From Paracamarosporium sp. OC-R06-R3 (lineage: Eukaryota; Ascomycota; Dothideomycetes; Pleosporales; Didymosphaeriaceae): DNA of 64,000 bases. Position numbers and translations under genes: made by a program. Numbering within the stretch: the stretch's first letter is position 1; every line of letters begins with the position of its first letter. The stretch covers positions 620,001 to 684,000 of the forward strand of contig JACVRA010000171.1 in assembly GCA_019828545.1 (NCBI GenBank). Reading direction: 5' to 3'. The notes under the pieces are model-generated. The model ran no database searches and was not told where the DNA came from. It was given only the letters and a program-made list of their open reading frames with translations. Below, piece by piece: positions 11,658-23,816 of this stretch.

Positions 11658-12460
11658 GTTGCTTGCAGCCTTACTTGATATCATCCATGGTAATACCGGT
11701 AGCCGGTAAACGATCGCTATGTAGAGTAGGTAGCACGAGCTAAGAAGTTATTGGGCGGTTGACGATAAGGCAGTCACCACAAAGGAAGATCGGAAGATCA
11801 AGTTAAGAGTAGAGTCGATTGATGTATAATCGGTCTTGCAACGAAACGCTGGTATAGTTACGAACAGGGCCAAAGACCAGCAACAAATCTATCCTCCCAA
11901 ACATGTGATGAAACTCGTCAACAAAACAAGGCCACAATATACCCAAAGATGTTTATCCGACGAGCTGCACATAAGCATGTCTCGTCTTCGACTTTTGATC
12001 ATCAAACAACGCCACCAGAAGTCTAACACAAACAGGAATTAGAAGGATATAACGGTCGCGTGCTAAAACAATGAACCACTCAGAAACACCTCTCAAATGC
12101 ACATCAGATCGTCATACCAACACTGTGGCTGGTCAAAAAAGATGCGGTTCAAGAGATGTACACGAATAGTAGAAAACCATGCAGGAGTACCATATCCAAG
12201 TTCTCAGCGCTTGGCTGTTCTTGGAAGATCATCGTGAGAACCCCAAGAAACGCCAAGCCGTATGCAAGGAGATGATGTCGCTCGTAACTTTTATATGAAT
12301 GCCAATACGCCAGGTGCAATCCGAGTCAAATGAACCAGTCCGGATCTATAAGTGAAAGAACGCCATGAAGATGTCGGATTCGACCGTGGGGGTATCAGGT
12401 AAGATGAGTGCCGCAGTAGGGCGATACGCGATGTTGTAGAAGATGTTGCTCTAGGCCAAG
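11658..12460. other. 3' flank of the Sfp1-like gene
   Basis: This stretch holds no convincing ORF. The 12.0-12.46 kb part is likely the 3' untranslated region of the Sfp1-like gene on the minus strand. Confidence 0.4.
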
Positions 12461-14821
12461 TTAGAACATGGAATTGTCCATTCCAGTCATGCCAGCGCCA
12501 GCGACGTTGGCACCGACGTTCAAGCCCTGCAAGGCAGGCAGCTGGCTGAACTGTGCACCCAACAGCTCCGGATTGCACTTTGGCGAGTGTGCACGGTGGT
12601 ATTTGAGGCCGTTGAGGTTCTTATATCGCTTGCCGCACATCTCGCATCGGTAAGGTTTTTCTTTCTCCATGCCAACAGTGCCGGGATACGGTATCGAGGT
12701 GAGAGGGTCGACGATGGAAAAGGTGCCGTCTTCGTTTTCCTTCAGTTGTTGGTTCTGATGGCCGTGCTGCGACTGCGTTAGTGAAGATACGTTGAACGGA
12801 AGCGATAGGAGCATACCTGTTTGTGATACTTGAGGCCGTTCTGGTTCTTGTATGCCTTCTCACAGCCAATGACTGGGCACCTGAAAGGCTTCACTTCCTC
12901 GGGGAATGGGAACTGGGGTACGTTTGCCCCGTTCATAAGCGCCTGCTCTCGGAGCCTCTTGGCGAGGTCGGTCTGGTCGCCGTTGCTCATCTGGTAGTTC
13001 TTGAACGCTGCTTGCAGCTGTTGCTGGCTCAGGCCGGAGCCTTGCTTGCTGAAGAGGCGCTTTCCTGGCTGGTCGATGGTGCCATCAAAACCGGGCATAC
13101 CAGTGTTGAAGCCAGTGTTTCCAAAACCCATGTCCATGCCGGGGATGTTCATCATTGGCTGATTAAAACCGTTGATGAAGTCCATGTCTAGCTCCGCTGG
13201 GGTGCTGGGATGTGAGGATTCGGGAGATGTGAGGTTGTGCGTCATGGGCATAGTGCCAAGTGTGGGGGTGTTGACTGAGGAAACGGTAGGGTTGTTGGGG
13301 AGATTGAACTGTTGCGAGGCAGCCGGAGTAGAAGGCGTTGACGTCCGCAGGCCCTGGTGGTTCTGCATGGTATTTGCCATGTTGATGTTCAGTGGTTGCA
13401 GCTGGGCCTGGTTCTGGTTAAACTGCGACTGCTGGCCTGCGAAGCCCGTGGGTGCCTCTTCTATGGTGGCGAGGCCGTCATTTATGTCATCCATCTCCAT
13501 ATCCTCCATAGTGTCCATGTCTTGTACCGTGGACAGGTTTGTCCGACTGAAGCCATCCGATCCTAGCCGTTGGGGGCGGAAGCCGCCGACCGAGCCGGAC
13601 CGGGGGTGGAAGCCGAGCTGGGTATGTGTGGCGGGTTCGCCTTGTGTCTGTGTCTGACCGGGCGTAATTCCGGCGCTCGAGGCACCAGTGGTCGGGGGAA
13701 GACCACCCTGCCCTGCCTGCGAAGTACGCGAAGGCGGCGCACCAGCGTGCACTTCTTCGAAATGTTGGAGCAAATCGTGCAGCGAAGCGAGTGTCAGCCC
13801 GCAGCAGGCAAAGTCCTTCATGAAGTTGGCTTCCAATTTGGGCAGGTACGATGAAGAGTGGTACGAAGGCGACTGGTTGTTGAAGGCGGCGGGCGAGGTG
13901 CCGGTCATGAGGATGCTGGAGACGGTTAGCGATGCGTTCAGCCGAGTGCTGACGGGCTGGAGGGGATGACTTACTCGTCGCGGATCCATGAGCCGACAGA
14001 CACGCCGCCCCAGCTGAGGCCGTTGACTAGGCTGTTCATGGTGTTGCTCTCGCGGCGGGGCCGGTCCTTCATGGAAATGGGACGGGCGCCGGTGCCGTAG
14101 AAGGAGGCACCGAGTCCGCTGATGGAGTCATTGCGGGCGCCGATGCTCGGGCGGTGGAAGTCGGCGCCGTTGTGGTGGGCGGAGGGAGTGTCGACATTGC
14201 GGTTCGCGCCTGCCTCGCGCAGGGCCGAGGTGAGGTTGGACGTCTGGTTCTGCGGGGAATTGGACCCGAAGCGCGGGGGCGTCGCGATGTCGATAGGCGA
14301 GGCTGCTTGTGCCATGTCTCGCGCCTGTGTCGTGTCTGGGAACAGCGGGAAGCTGCAGTCGCCCGTGTCCTCGAACAAAAGATCGGGCTCGAGCTGCACG
14401 TCGCAGGGGACAAGGTCGTGGGGCTTGCGGTGCCAGGAGAAAAAGAGCGGGTCGTCCTTGCGGAGGCGCCCAAAGTGCGGTTCGGCGACGGGGCAGTCAA
14501 CGGGGGTGCTGATGGGGGTGCTCTCTGCGGTGGATTCGCGCCCTCGGTCGCTGGCGAGGGGGGAGTGGCAGAGAGGGGGCGGCGTCGAGGACTCCAGCTT
14601 CACGGCGGACGGGGTGTTTGATGAAATACGTGGGCTAGCGCCGAGGCGTCCGGGCGGGCGAGTCGGCGGTGGGGATGACTGTGTGGGTGCTACACCTGGG
14701 CTGCCGGAGCGCGGGCTCAGGGCGGAATATAAAGGTTTCGAAAGCAGCGGTGACGCGCTGCAAGAGAGGGTGCCGTGTCCAATCACGGGTGCGAGGGCTA
14801 GCGCTCTCGGCCGGCCAAATG
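12461..14821 (-). CDS. sfp1: Sfp1-like split C2H2 zinc-finger transcription regulator
   Basis: Three exons are clear: 14821 (or upstream) to 13975, 13915-12817 and 12766-12461. Introns are 59 and 50 bases. The C terminus has two C2H2 fingers of the Sfp1 kind: CPVIGCEKAYKNQNGLKYH, whose last histidines come from the next exon (KQHGHQ), and CEMCGKRYKNLNGLKYHR. A third C2H2-like motif (ACCGLTL...HFEEVH) lies at about the start of exon 2. Long serine/proline and glutamine-rich regions separate them. In yeast Sfp1 drives ribosome biogenesis and cell-size control under TOR/PKA; that role is inferred here. The start is unresolved. The frame has no ATG before an upstream stop, and an acceptor at 14822-14823 (TTGCAG) suggests a 5' exon, possibly with ATG at 15037. 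Confidence 0.85.
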
Positions 14822-16379
14822 CTGCAACTTTGACGACGGGCGGGCGATCACGTCGCGATGATGCGCAGGGCGGTCGGCGCTATGGGTCGGCGGGGGGGAC
14901 GGGGCAGACGGCTGGCTGGGACCAGCAGTGCGATTTGGATTTGGACTTGGATGGCAGCTCGACGGCAAGGAGGCCTGAGGGGAGGGCGTGTCGGACGGAG
15001 CAGCGGCAGCAGCAGCATTATTATTTATTATTATCATGGCCACGGCTGGCGCCCACGCTGCTAGCTCGCTGGGTAGGGTAGGGTAGGCCTCTCCAACTGC
15101 GCGCGCTAGACGAGCCTGCCCTTGGCCGTGCTGCAACCCTACGCAACCGCGCCAGACACGACCGGGTTCGCCGCCGTTGGCCCTGGCCGTCCTGTCTCTG
15201 CGCCGCCCGTCGTTGCCGCCGTCCAAGTCGTCCAGCGTTCAGGACGAGCCTGCGCGGCTCCTCTTCTAGCTGCTCTTCTAGAAGCCCTCTTGTGCGCCTC
15301 CCCTCGGCGTCCCCACGTGGCGGGGGTGCCTCTGCCTGCCATCCATTGAACCGTGGGTCGACGACGCAGCCGCCACTGCGAGCCCCGGGCCTTCGTGCGC
15401 AACAAGCCCACCCCCTAATGCCTCGCGCCCTCGACACCCTCTCTGCTCGCCTAAGCGTGCCTCCGCGATGCTGATGCGCGCCACCGCTGCGCGTCCGTCG
15501 ACGCCCACGACTCCGCGCCATCACCACCCGCCGACGGCACCTGCCTGACCTGCCAAGCCTGGCCCACCCCCGAGACCGAGTACGCTGGCTCGCATCTTGG
15601 GCCTCTGAACCTTCCGTCTTGCCAGCCATCGCGAGCGTTGATGTCGGCGGAATACGGCGTCTTGTTGCTGTTGTTTCCCGGTCCTGCTCCTTCGGCAATG
15701 TAGCTCCTTTGAGTTCGCGCCGTCTCTCCTCCACAGCAACAGGCCTGTGGCTGCAATTAGCCTGCGGCTCACGGACACGTACACCAGAGTACCCGTTCGC
15801 ATCTCGAGTTGCGAGCAAGCGGCCACTTCAGCCGGGATTGGGACTGGAAGTTTTGGTCATAGGGTACGTTCCGGCAGAACCGCTCAGTCTCATGGGTCGA
15901 CGTTGCTAGTGCCGCAGCTTCGTCCCTGAATGAGGTAAAGGGAGCGCTGTCTTGCATGCCCCCACCATACAGGGACAGCCTGGGGTGGGACTTGGCTGTC
16001 TTGCATATACGTCAGACTCACAGCTTCGCAGACGATGCTCCGTGACCGCAGTACCTCCAACCCCCGGTCTTCGCGCTCCAAATCTTGTTGCACGGCTACA
16101 TGCACATCTCAAGGCAGGATCGCCCACTCCAATCCTGCCTAGATGTACCCGCGTGATCTCTTTAGAGGCCGAAGCCCGGAATACCACGTCACGAAGCGAA
16201 CAGGCACTCATTTGTCCTGGCGTGCATATCGCTCTCTTGCTATCTACCATGTCCGTCTTGGAACGGTGTTCAGCAGACATCCGGCCGTAGCGCAGAAGCA
16301 TCGTTTGCTGTCATCTCAGTTCGTGCATATTATTTGCTGGTTTCGGTACTGTGGAATACCGTTGCAGCTAACAAAGCGC
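14822..16379. other. Upstream region of the Sfp1-like gene, GC-rich
   Basis: Roughly 14.8-15.6 kb is GC-rich, with long overlapping open frames on both strands that look like composition effects. It contains an ATT/TAT microsatellite near 15018-15034 and GGGTAGGGTAGGGTAGG at 15071-15087. A candidate first coding exon of the Sfp1-like gene (ATG at 15037) would lie here. The part after 15.6 kb shows no gene. Confidence 0.4.
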
Positions 16380-17233
16380 CTACCACTGGTATTGGCCATC
16401 CTCGTGTACTAAGCATCCATGCTCTGCGTCTCTTTCGCCATTCAGAATATCCACCATGGGCCTAGCACCCTCGCTTGTCGGCTTGGCTCCATTCTTCACT
16501 TTGTTGTTGGGGCTTAGATTGCTTTCCGTGAACCCAGGACAGTACGAAAAAACCTTCCATCCTTTCGAGCCATACTCAACGGCCTGGCATGCACTCACCA
16601 TATTGAGTGCGGCCTTACTTACGCGGTAAGGGTCACTCTTCAAGGCATAGGTCGGTTGGCTCGGGTCGAGACGAAGTCCGATGGATCCTGCACCAGAGCT
16701 AACGTTGACGATTCGTGGAGTCTTGTTCGATTTCTCTAGTAACGGAGCGAGTGCTTCAACGGTTGCGTACACACCGGCAACATTGGTGCGGAAGATTTCG
16801 TTGAGTTGCTGGAAGGAGGTCCCGAACACATAGGCAACTGCAGCATTGTTGACAAGAGCATCCAGGCTGACCGAATGATTAGGACTTCAATATATGCTGT
16901 GTGCAATGCAACTTACTGCCCATGTTTAACTTCCACCTCCTTTGCCGCCGCTGTGATGGAGCTTTCGTCGGTGACATCAATTTGCACCAGCTCCACGGTG
17001 CCTGGCAGGTTACGGGACTGGAGTTCCTTTACAGCAGTTTCGCCTTTCTCTGCGGAGCGACTGCCAAGCAGAATATGCCTGGAACCGTCACTGAGCAGCT
17101 GCGCAGCCAGTTCGAAGCCAATGCCGCTATTTGCTACTCATCAAGTCAATTTCCCTCCCACATTTCAGGCATCTCAAGGAATGAGGTTGCTCTTACCACC
17201 AGTGATAAGAGTGATGATTTTGTCGTTGGCCAT
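16380..17233 (-). CDS. Short-chain dehydrogenase/reductase
   Basis: Three exons are proposed: 17233-17197, 17133-16917 and 16866-16380, giving 246 residues. The joins give the cofactor loop TGANSGIGFELAAQLL at residues 11-26, an NNAA motif (VNNAAVAYVFG), the catalytic serine region NVSSGAGSIG, and the active-site YRVSK (Tyr-x-x-x-Lys). This is the full length of a classical SDR and uses NAD(P)H. It resembles fungal carbonyl reductases; the substrate is not predictable. Introns are 63 and 50 bases. No neighbour suggests a pathway. Confidence 0.9.
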
Positions 17234-20200
17234 TGCGAACGTCGGTCTATACTGTCTTGCTGTGCACTAAGAAACAGTGTCACCACATTCGCCTTATATA
17301 CAAAGCTACAGTCTCCTTCCACTCACCCTTTCTATAGCATACGCTTAACGATATTGCAAAGTCGAGGTTAACATACGGAGATAGAGAACTATTTCCGCCC
17401 AACGATGATTAGGGCGGAGGGGTCAGCAATCCATTCCAACGCCTACCAATCGAGAGCACCTCTGTGTCTTCTCGGCCATGAATACGCCCCCGATGACCGA
17501 ATTATGAAGTCGATAAACACAAAGTTTCAACTTCCGATTCTCATTTAACGGAGGTAACGAGTTAATCGCCAGCGCTCCCTCACTCGTGCTCCCCAAATAT
17601 CGTACCATAGAACACACCAGGAACAGCTTCAGCGAATATTAGCTATGACGATAGCACAGCAGCTCCCATACCATCCAACAATCGAATTCGCCGACATGTA
17701 TCGAATTTCATGCTCCCATTTCTCTCCGCATACTTTGGCTGCCGGTTCTTACATCTACATTACACCAAGGTATATCTCAGAACGACTTGGCGGTCGATCA
17801 ATCCCACGTTTTTGTCACGCCCCTACGCAACCAAATCGTCGGTGCAGCACCAACACCAGCAATCCTTGTCCGTAACAGGCAAGAGCTACTGTTTCAAAGT
17901 TTACCGCGGTTGCATTAGGTTGCGACGATCTATTTCTGACAATTTACGCCTTCCCGTCCGCCCAGCTTGTAGGCGCGGCAGACGTACGCTTTGATGTTGG
18001 TGTCTGGGACCAGCTTATTTTATTACCTATGGTTTTGGAAAGAGCATGCGAAGAGCGAAGCACCTGCATGACATGACCGGGATCCGCGCGTTGAAGTCTC
18101 TAGCCGAGACCGCTGCCCAGATCCGACAGCGTCTCGGGTGGTAGCCGTTGGGTAACCTGTGGTTAGCGTATTGGACTAGTGGCTGGGAACCGTTCGTACG
18201 AAGTGGCACAATTGTCCGATGAATAATGAACAACGCCGTTCTGCCACGAATCTTCATTGACGTTACGCGTACAAGAGGTGGACGGCGGAGTGGTTTGCTG
18301 TCATTCTTCGCCTGTGTCGCTTTGCGTCGTGAACTTGCATCCGCGTAAGAGTATATCCTTACCGCTTTTTGCGCAAGGACGATCCCAGAACAAGCAACCC
18401 GTTCAAGCAGGTCACGCGAACAGGAATGTCCTCGATCGAACGCTACCGGTTCCGGCTAGCCTCTAGCATGCACACCGCCTGTCATTCGATATATCGACCA
18501 ATAGCGTTTCCAAGGCTGTGGCGGCAGGTGAGGCTTTCTGTAGGGCGGTCTCAGATCTACGCTTCTTACACCACGCTTTTTTGGCCCCAGGGCTGTCGTC
18601 GCCTTCCCATCGAGACCCATCTTTATGCTTCTAGTCTGGGGTCTTGTTGTTCGAACGATTGGAGACTTGTTGGGCCTGACACTAAGGGCTTCAAGGTGGG
18701 CGCTACGGGCCTCAACACCCGCCATCTTTGACGGTATACACAGCCCAAGGACTTTTGTGCCACCAGAAGCCGAACGTCCCCGCGACATTTTTTTGCAGCG
18801 AAGCGTGTCAGAACCCCGGGCACGCGGAGATCCACGTGCGAAATCTGACGTCCGCGCCACCGCGCGGCTTGTTCCTGCATCTCGGCACGAACAAGGCTTG
18901 AAGTCACCAGATGAAGTTGCCGCTTATATTCGGCACTGTTCCGTGCCCTTGCATCGCCCGGGTGTAGCGCGTTTAGTATTTGTTTATTTCGACCTCTCGA
19001 TCGAGGCAAGAGACTAGGGCATTGCGTGGATGCCAGCTCATCGCTCGCTGTGCTGTTCTGAGACCTTATTGGCCTAGGAGACTGCAACACATAGAGGGTC
19101 TCGAAGCCTTGAATCATTGGACGTCCGCGGTCTTCCCCATAGCTGATTTACACACTCCACCCTTTGCGCGTTCTGTGGCACAGTTGTCTGTGCGGCCCTC
19201 GGCCACACACATGGCACTCTTCCGCCTCGGGCAAGCTTGTCCAGTCGCGTCTCCATTCGGCCCTTTTCCTGCACTCGTTACGTTATTAGCTCGCACCCAC
19301 TCGCCGACGAGTGGAATATAAGTGGAAAAAGGTGGCTTGTGCTCCGTACGCCAGCAACAGTGTGCAGAGACGAGATGAGTAATGCTTCACGGGGCGTGTG
19401 GTACGCACAGCTGGGACTGAAAGCCAGACCCTGAGATTGGTAATGGAGATGGGAAATGAATCGGTCCATTAGAGGGGAAGAAACAGTGCGCAACGGCTGA
19501 ATGCCTCAGCAGAATGTCGGGCATGCTCATCGCCTCGTTCGCCTCGTTGTCTCGGATCAGCGGCTCTAGAGAGTTTCAAGGCTGGTTTTGATGGAACACT
19601 GGGCCGAATTGAAAACTGGCATATCCATAACCACTACCTGTGGACACGATTTCTGGTGGCTTGCTGCGCCATTGGATTGTCGTGTTGCTCGGAGTGTTTA
19701 GTACGCCTACCAGGCTGTATAGACGCCCCTAAAGCTATACTGTTTACATACTGAAGTAGGGTAACTAGTGTCTCTCCAGACTTCAGGCGCCCACCGTGGA
19801 TCAGTCCAGATTGGCCGTTCTCCTGGGAGATCTGGCATATAGCACAGACGCTACTCTGAGATGTACAGTATCAGCTTGTGGCTCGTCCTCCTGTCTTTAC
19901 CCCAGTTGCACTAGTATAAAGGAGTCCGCGGTGTATATGATCTTGAACACGCCTAGATTTCTGACGAGAGTCATACACCATGGAGACGTGGAATGTCATC
20001 TTAAGAAACGTCACGAGACCTCTCCACGCTCCATAGCCTACACACTGCGACACGTTCATGCAGTGTGCCTGAGCTTTCAAAAGCTTCATCTGGGCTCTTT
20101 GGAGGGTCCAAAAACTAGAGCAACTCGGGTTAGCGACCGACGTCGGCCGCTGTAGGCGCGGGGAACACCACCGCACACACCTGACCACGAAGAACCACCT

Positions 20201-20255
20201 CAGCATGCCCTCTCTTCACACTGCAAAGCCGCAAAGCGCAGCCCACTAATCCAAC
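17234..20255. other. Intergenic 3 kb, no supported gene
   Basis: This is the longest gene-poor stretch in the first third. Open frames are short, overlapping and without family resemblance or matched splice sites. The last 100 bases are the likely leader of the ferroportin gene. No repeat or RNA gene was recognised. Confidence 0.45.
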
Positions 20256-21806
20256 ATGGCTCGCACACCTGGTGGTGGCACAAGCAGCCACAATGCCCCA
20301 AACCACCCCCCCGATGAAGCCATGCAGCCAGAAACCAGCCCGCCCGCGACTAGATCCGTGCTATGGAAGCTGTACCTCTCGCACACGCTGTCCACCTGGA
20401 ACGCTCGCACGTTCGAATTCGGCGCCGTCATCTTCCTGGGTGCTATTTTCCCAAGCACGCTCTTCTACGCGTCGTGCTATGCGCTTTTCCGCGCGCTGGC
20501 GGCGTTTTTGCTCTCGTCTGCTGTAGGTTGCCAGGTTGATAGCAGGGAGCGGCTTAGTGTGGTGCGGCACTCGATTGTGTGGCAGCGTGTGTCTGTTGCT
20601 GCGTCGTGTGGTGTTCTCTTGGTGCTGTTGCGGTCGGGGGAGAGGGGGTGGACGACGGTTGCGTGGTTCGCGGTGTGCGTTGTGCTGGCTGGGGTGGAGA
20701 AGTTGGCGTTTGTGGGGAACACGGTGGCGGTGGAGAGGGATTGGGTGGTTGTTGTGGCCGAGGGGTTGGGTGTGCCGAGGGAGGATTTGAATAGTAGGAT
20801 GAGGAGGATTGATTTGGTGTGTAAGTTGGTGGCTCCGTTGGGGATATCGCTGGTCGATGGGTATTCTACTGAGGTTGCGGTGTGGGTGGTGCTTGGGCAG
20901 AATGCGTTGAGTGTTGTTTTTGTGGGTTGTGCTTGTCTTTGTCTTTGGGTGTGTGCTGATTGTCTACAGGAGTACTTCGCTATTGCTCAGGTCTATGCCG
21001 CTGTTCCAGGCCTGGCATGTCGAAGGGGTAAAACTCATGATGTTGAAGGCCGACGCACGCCATCACCGAGTTCTTATCATGCGGCTTCTACTATCCGCAG
21101 GACCCTCCAGCCATGGAAAGCCTATTTCCTCAACCCGGCGTTCCTTGCGTCCTTCTCCCTCGCCCTCCTGTACTTCACGGTCCTTGGATTCGGTTCCCAG
21201 CTCACAACCTACCTCCTCACACTGGGTTTCAGTTCTCTACACATCTCCGCCATGCGTCTCGTATCTGTAATCCTCGAGCTCAGCGCCACTTGTGCAGCAC
21301 CTCTACTCATGCGCCGCATCGGTGCAGTTCGTGCAGGTCTCTGGTTCATCAACTTCCAACTAATCGCCACACTTTTTGCCATTGCCCTCTTCACGCTCGC
21401 CTCGCCCCAAACCCGCACCGCCGGCCTCGCCCTCGTCGCAGGCGTCACTCTCTCTCGCCTCGGACTATGGGGCTTCGATCTCAGCGTACAGTACCTCGTG
21501 CAAGAAGACACACCCGAAGCTACCCGCGGATCCTTCTCGTCCATCGAAGCCTCGCTCCAGAACCTGTTCGAGCTGTGTAGCTTTGCGACGACGATGGTGT
21601 GGGCGAGGCCGGAGCAGTTCCGCTGGCCTGTTTGGTTGAGTGGCGGCGTGGTTGCTGTGAGCGCGGCGTGTTTCGCGGCGTTTGTGAGGGGGAAGAGGGG
21701 TCATTTGTTGCATACGTCGAGGTGCTTGGAGAAGAGGAGTGGGAGGTATAAGGTTTTGCCTACGATTGAGGAGGAGAGTGAGGTGGAGCTGGAGGCGATG
21801 AGGTGA
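20256..21806 (+). CDS. Ferroportin-type iron exporter (SLC40)
   Basis: Family landmarks are LYLSHTLSTWNARTFEFGA at residues 39-57, the loop MRRIDLVCKLVAPLGIS, EYFAIAQVY, and TPEATRGSFSSIEASLQNLF near the C terminus. Ferroportins are about 12-helix iron(II) exporters; in fungi the membrane is uncertain. The open frame is uninterrupted (516 residues), but a 48-base in-frame segment at 20922-20969 has GT/AG ends and a GTGCTGATTG branch-like site. Removing it joins LSVVF to EYFAIAQVY as in relatives and gives 500 residues. I favour the spliced form (exons 20256-20921 and 20970-21806). Codons 20600-20950 are unusually G/T-rich. Part of the 3' end is duplicated at about 23.7 kb. Confidence 0.85.
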   Translation: MARTPGGGTSSHNAPNHPPDEAMQPETSPPATRSVLWKLYLSHTLSTWNARTFEFGAVIFLGAIFPSTLFYASCYALFRALAAFLLSSAVGCQVDSRERLSVVRHSIVWQRVSVAASCGVLLVLLRSGERGWTTVAWFAVCVVLAGVEKLAFVGNTVAVERDWVVVVAEGLGVPREDLNSRMRRIDLVCKLVAPLGISLVDGYSTEVAVWVVLGQNALSVVFVGCACLCLWVCADCLQEYFAIAQVYAAVPGLACRRGKTHDVEGRRTPSPSSYHAASTIRRTLQPWKAYFLNPAFLASFSLALLYFTVLGFGSQLTTYLLTLGFSSLHISAMRLVSVILELSATCAAPLLMRRIGAVRAGLWFINFQLIATLFAIALFTLASPQTRTAGLALVAGVTLSRLGLWGFDLSVQYLVQEDTPEATRGSFSSIEASLQNLFELCSFATTMVWARPEQFRWPVWLSGGVVAVSAACFAAFVRGKRGHLLHTSRCLEKRSGRYKVLPTIEEESEVELEAMR

Positions 21807-21936
21807 TACGGTTTCAGTTTATGCGCACATGTTTTTAGCCAATCAAGATCTGATCATGATAATCTTTTTTGGTCCTCGGTGGCTTCGCAGCTGCGACGGC
21901 GGAAACCTGACACGGTAGAAGAGTGACGGGAACCCG

Positions 21937-22078
21937 CGGCAGAAACTCGACGGCAGAAATTCTACGGCAAGAACTCGCCGGCAACAATTCCGCGGCAAGA
22001 ACTACCGCCGGCAACAATTCGACGGCAGGAATTCTACGGCAGAAAATCGACGGCAACAATTCGACGGCAGAAATTTTG
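21937..22078. repeat. 14-bp tandem minisatellite
   Basis: About ten copies of a unit with consensus CGGCARNAAYTCNA are seen. CGGCA starts at 21937, 21951, 21965, 21979, 21993, 22009, 22023, 22037, 22051 and 22065. Spacing is 14 bases except for one step of 16. It lies about 130 bases after the ferroportin stop. Confidence 0.85.
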
Positions 22079-23711
22079 GGTCAAGAAACTGTGGGTTGCA
22101 TGTGGGAAGGAACCACTGTAGAAGGCAGGAGTCACTGACATTGACGAAACAACGCCATTGCAAAACCTTTCGTGGCCCGTATTCTCACCGCAAATCATTC
22201 ATGACTGTTGACACACGATGGCACTTTGGCGCAGGAACAAGTGTACACGGAAAATCATTGGATAGCTTTGAGGAAACGCACAGAACATAGGCGAAAGGAA
22301 GCTCGATTTTCACGAAGAGCACACAACAAGGGTTCAAATGGTTGTCAGACATCACTGCAATCATGCAATTCTATATGCCTGCATTCATCCTATGCCTTAT
22401 CTACTCTGTACGCATCGATGGTGATCTTGATCTAGGACACAGATAATAGTACAGCTGGGTCTGGGAAGCAAGCACTACCAATGAATAAACTATGCAGAAC
22501 AAAAAACAAGGAGAACAGAGGAGTCATGAAATCAGGCATGGGACCATTGATAACACTTGTAGGTGTATCCGTCCTCCTCTCCACCTTTATTCACTGAATC
22601 GTAGTCTTGAGTGTACGGTTTGTTATTGAACAATTTGGGCTGTTCTTCGGCAGCCTGGCTGTGTAGCGTCTATTGTAGTTGTGCATGGGATTGGTCTACC
22701 TCTGGTTCAACTGCTCAGCGCGACCATCATTGATTGGTCTTCCTCTCGCTCGGCTGACCAGACGGGTTCGACATTGTCATTAGTTAGGGTAGAGAAGGAG
22801 CAGACCCTGCGAATAAATGTTTGAAACTCGCGCCAAGCCGTCATTCACGCACAGGCCTATATGATGCGGGTGGCTGGTGCAGTTGAGAGTAAATCGGGAG
22901 CCGTGCACGATGACCGAACCTAACTTGCCAATGATGACTCGAATAGGCTCTGGCGTGATACCTATTGCTTCAAGCGGACTTAAAGCGGATTTTCCAGGCC
23001 CGATGGGAGTGCGCCAAACGCCAAAGCATTGCGGCGTTGTTCCGGCCGTTGAACCAAACTACACTCTCGATCTAGACTACCCCAGCTCAGTCAAATCCAA
23101 TCTTCTACACTTCACATCCGAAGATCATGACTCTACGTCTAGTTTTCAGTATAGATAGACATAGATATGAGAATCAGCAACTTTTTTTCCTCAAGCACTC
23201 CGTCTTACAAGAGTATAGGAAAAGAAGGGAGGGTGCGAGTGGGTCGTCATCAACAGGTGTAACCACTTCATATTGAACTCATTCTAGTGTCTTCATGATT
23301 CAAGCATGACGAGAAGGTTCTTTCATCATTGCGATCCAGCCCAGGGAAGCCAATCTCCTTATACAAGGAGTAGGCTCCTTTCCAATAGATCACTTGCCAA
23401 AACGGGATATAAGCTGTAAGAGGATACACTCACACAGTCCTTATTCAGTCCTTACTAGAGAGCAGTCATAACAGTAGAAGTTCATTCTATACCCCTTAGC
23501 ATCCATTATTCTAATGCTAAGTACCATAATCCTATGAAACGTGGAAAAGACTAAACTCCGTACGTGATAGCCTCAATCAAACATCAGTCATATATAACGA
23601 TTTGTCAAGAATCGAGAAGGCGATAAGTTGCTAAAAAGAGCTATCAAAAACCTGCAAGATCAACCAGGTTGTTGACCGCTATGGAAATAATCACAAAGTC
23701 TAAGAGTTTTT

Positions 23712-23816
23712 GTTGCATACGTCGGGATGTTAGCGAAGAGGAGTGAGAGGTATAAGGTTTTGCCTAGGATTGAGGAGGAGAGTGAGGTAGAAATGGAGGC
23801 GATGGGGCGTGGGTGA
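23712..23816 (+). pseudogene. Displaced copy of the ferroportin 3' end
   Basis: About 100 bases match the last 33 codons of the ferroportin gene (21707-21806). Both contain GTTGCATACGTCG, then GAGGTATAAGGTTTTGCCTA, then GATTGAGGAGGAGAGTGAGG, then GAGGCGATG. There are scattered substitutions and a one-base gap in the first third, so the reading frame is broken. No ferroportin sequence precedes it. It lies on the same strand, 2.0 kb from the source. Confidence 0.85.

Noticed and set aside
14122..15081. Long plus-strand open frame (319 codons) opposite the Sfp1-like exon
   Set aside because: It mirrors a GC-rich coding exon on the other strand and has no protein-like motifs; the zinc-finger reading is far better supported.
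15071..15087. GGGTAGGGTAGGGTAGG as a possible telomere-like repeat
   Set aside because: The unit is GGGTA, not TTAGGG, with only about three copies inside a gene-dense region.
22910..23158. 83-codon ORF starting MTEPNLPMMTR
   Set aside because: No family, no splice or promoter support, and it lies in decayed sequence; kept only as a mention.
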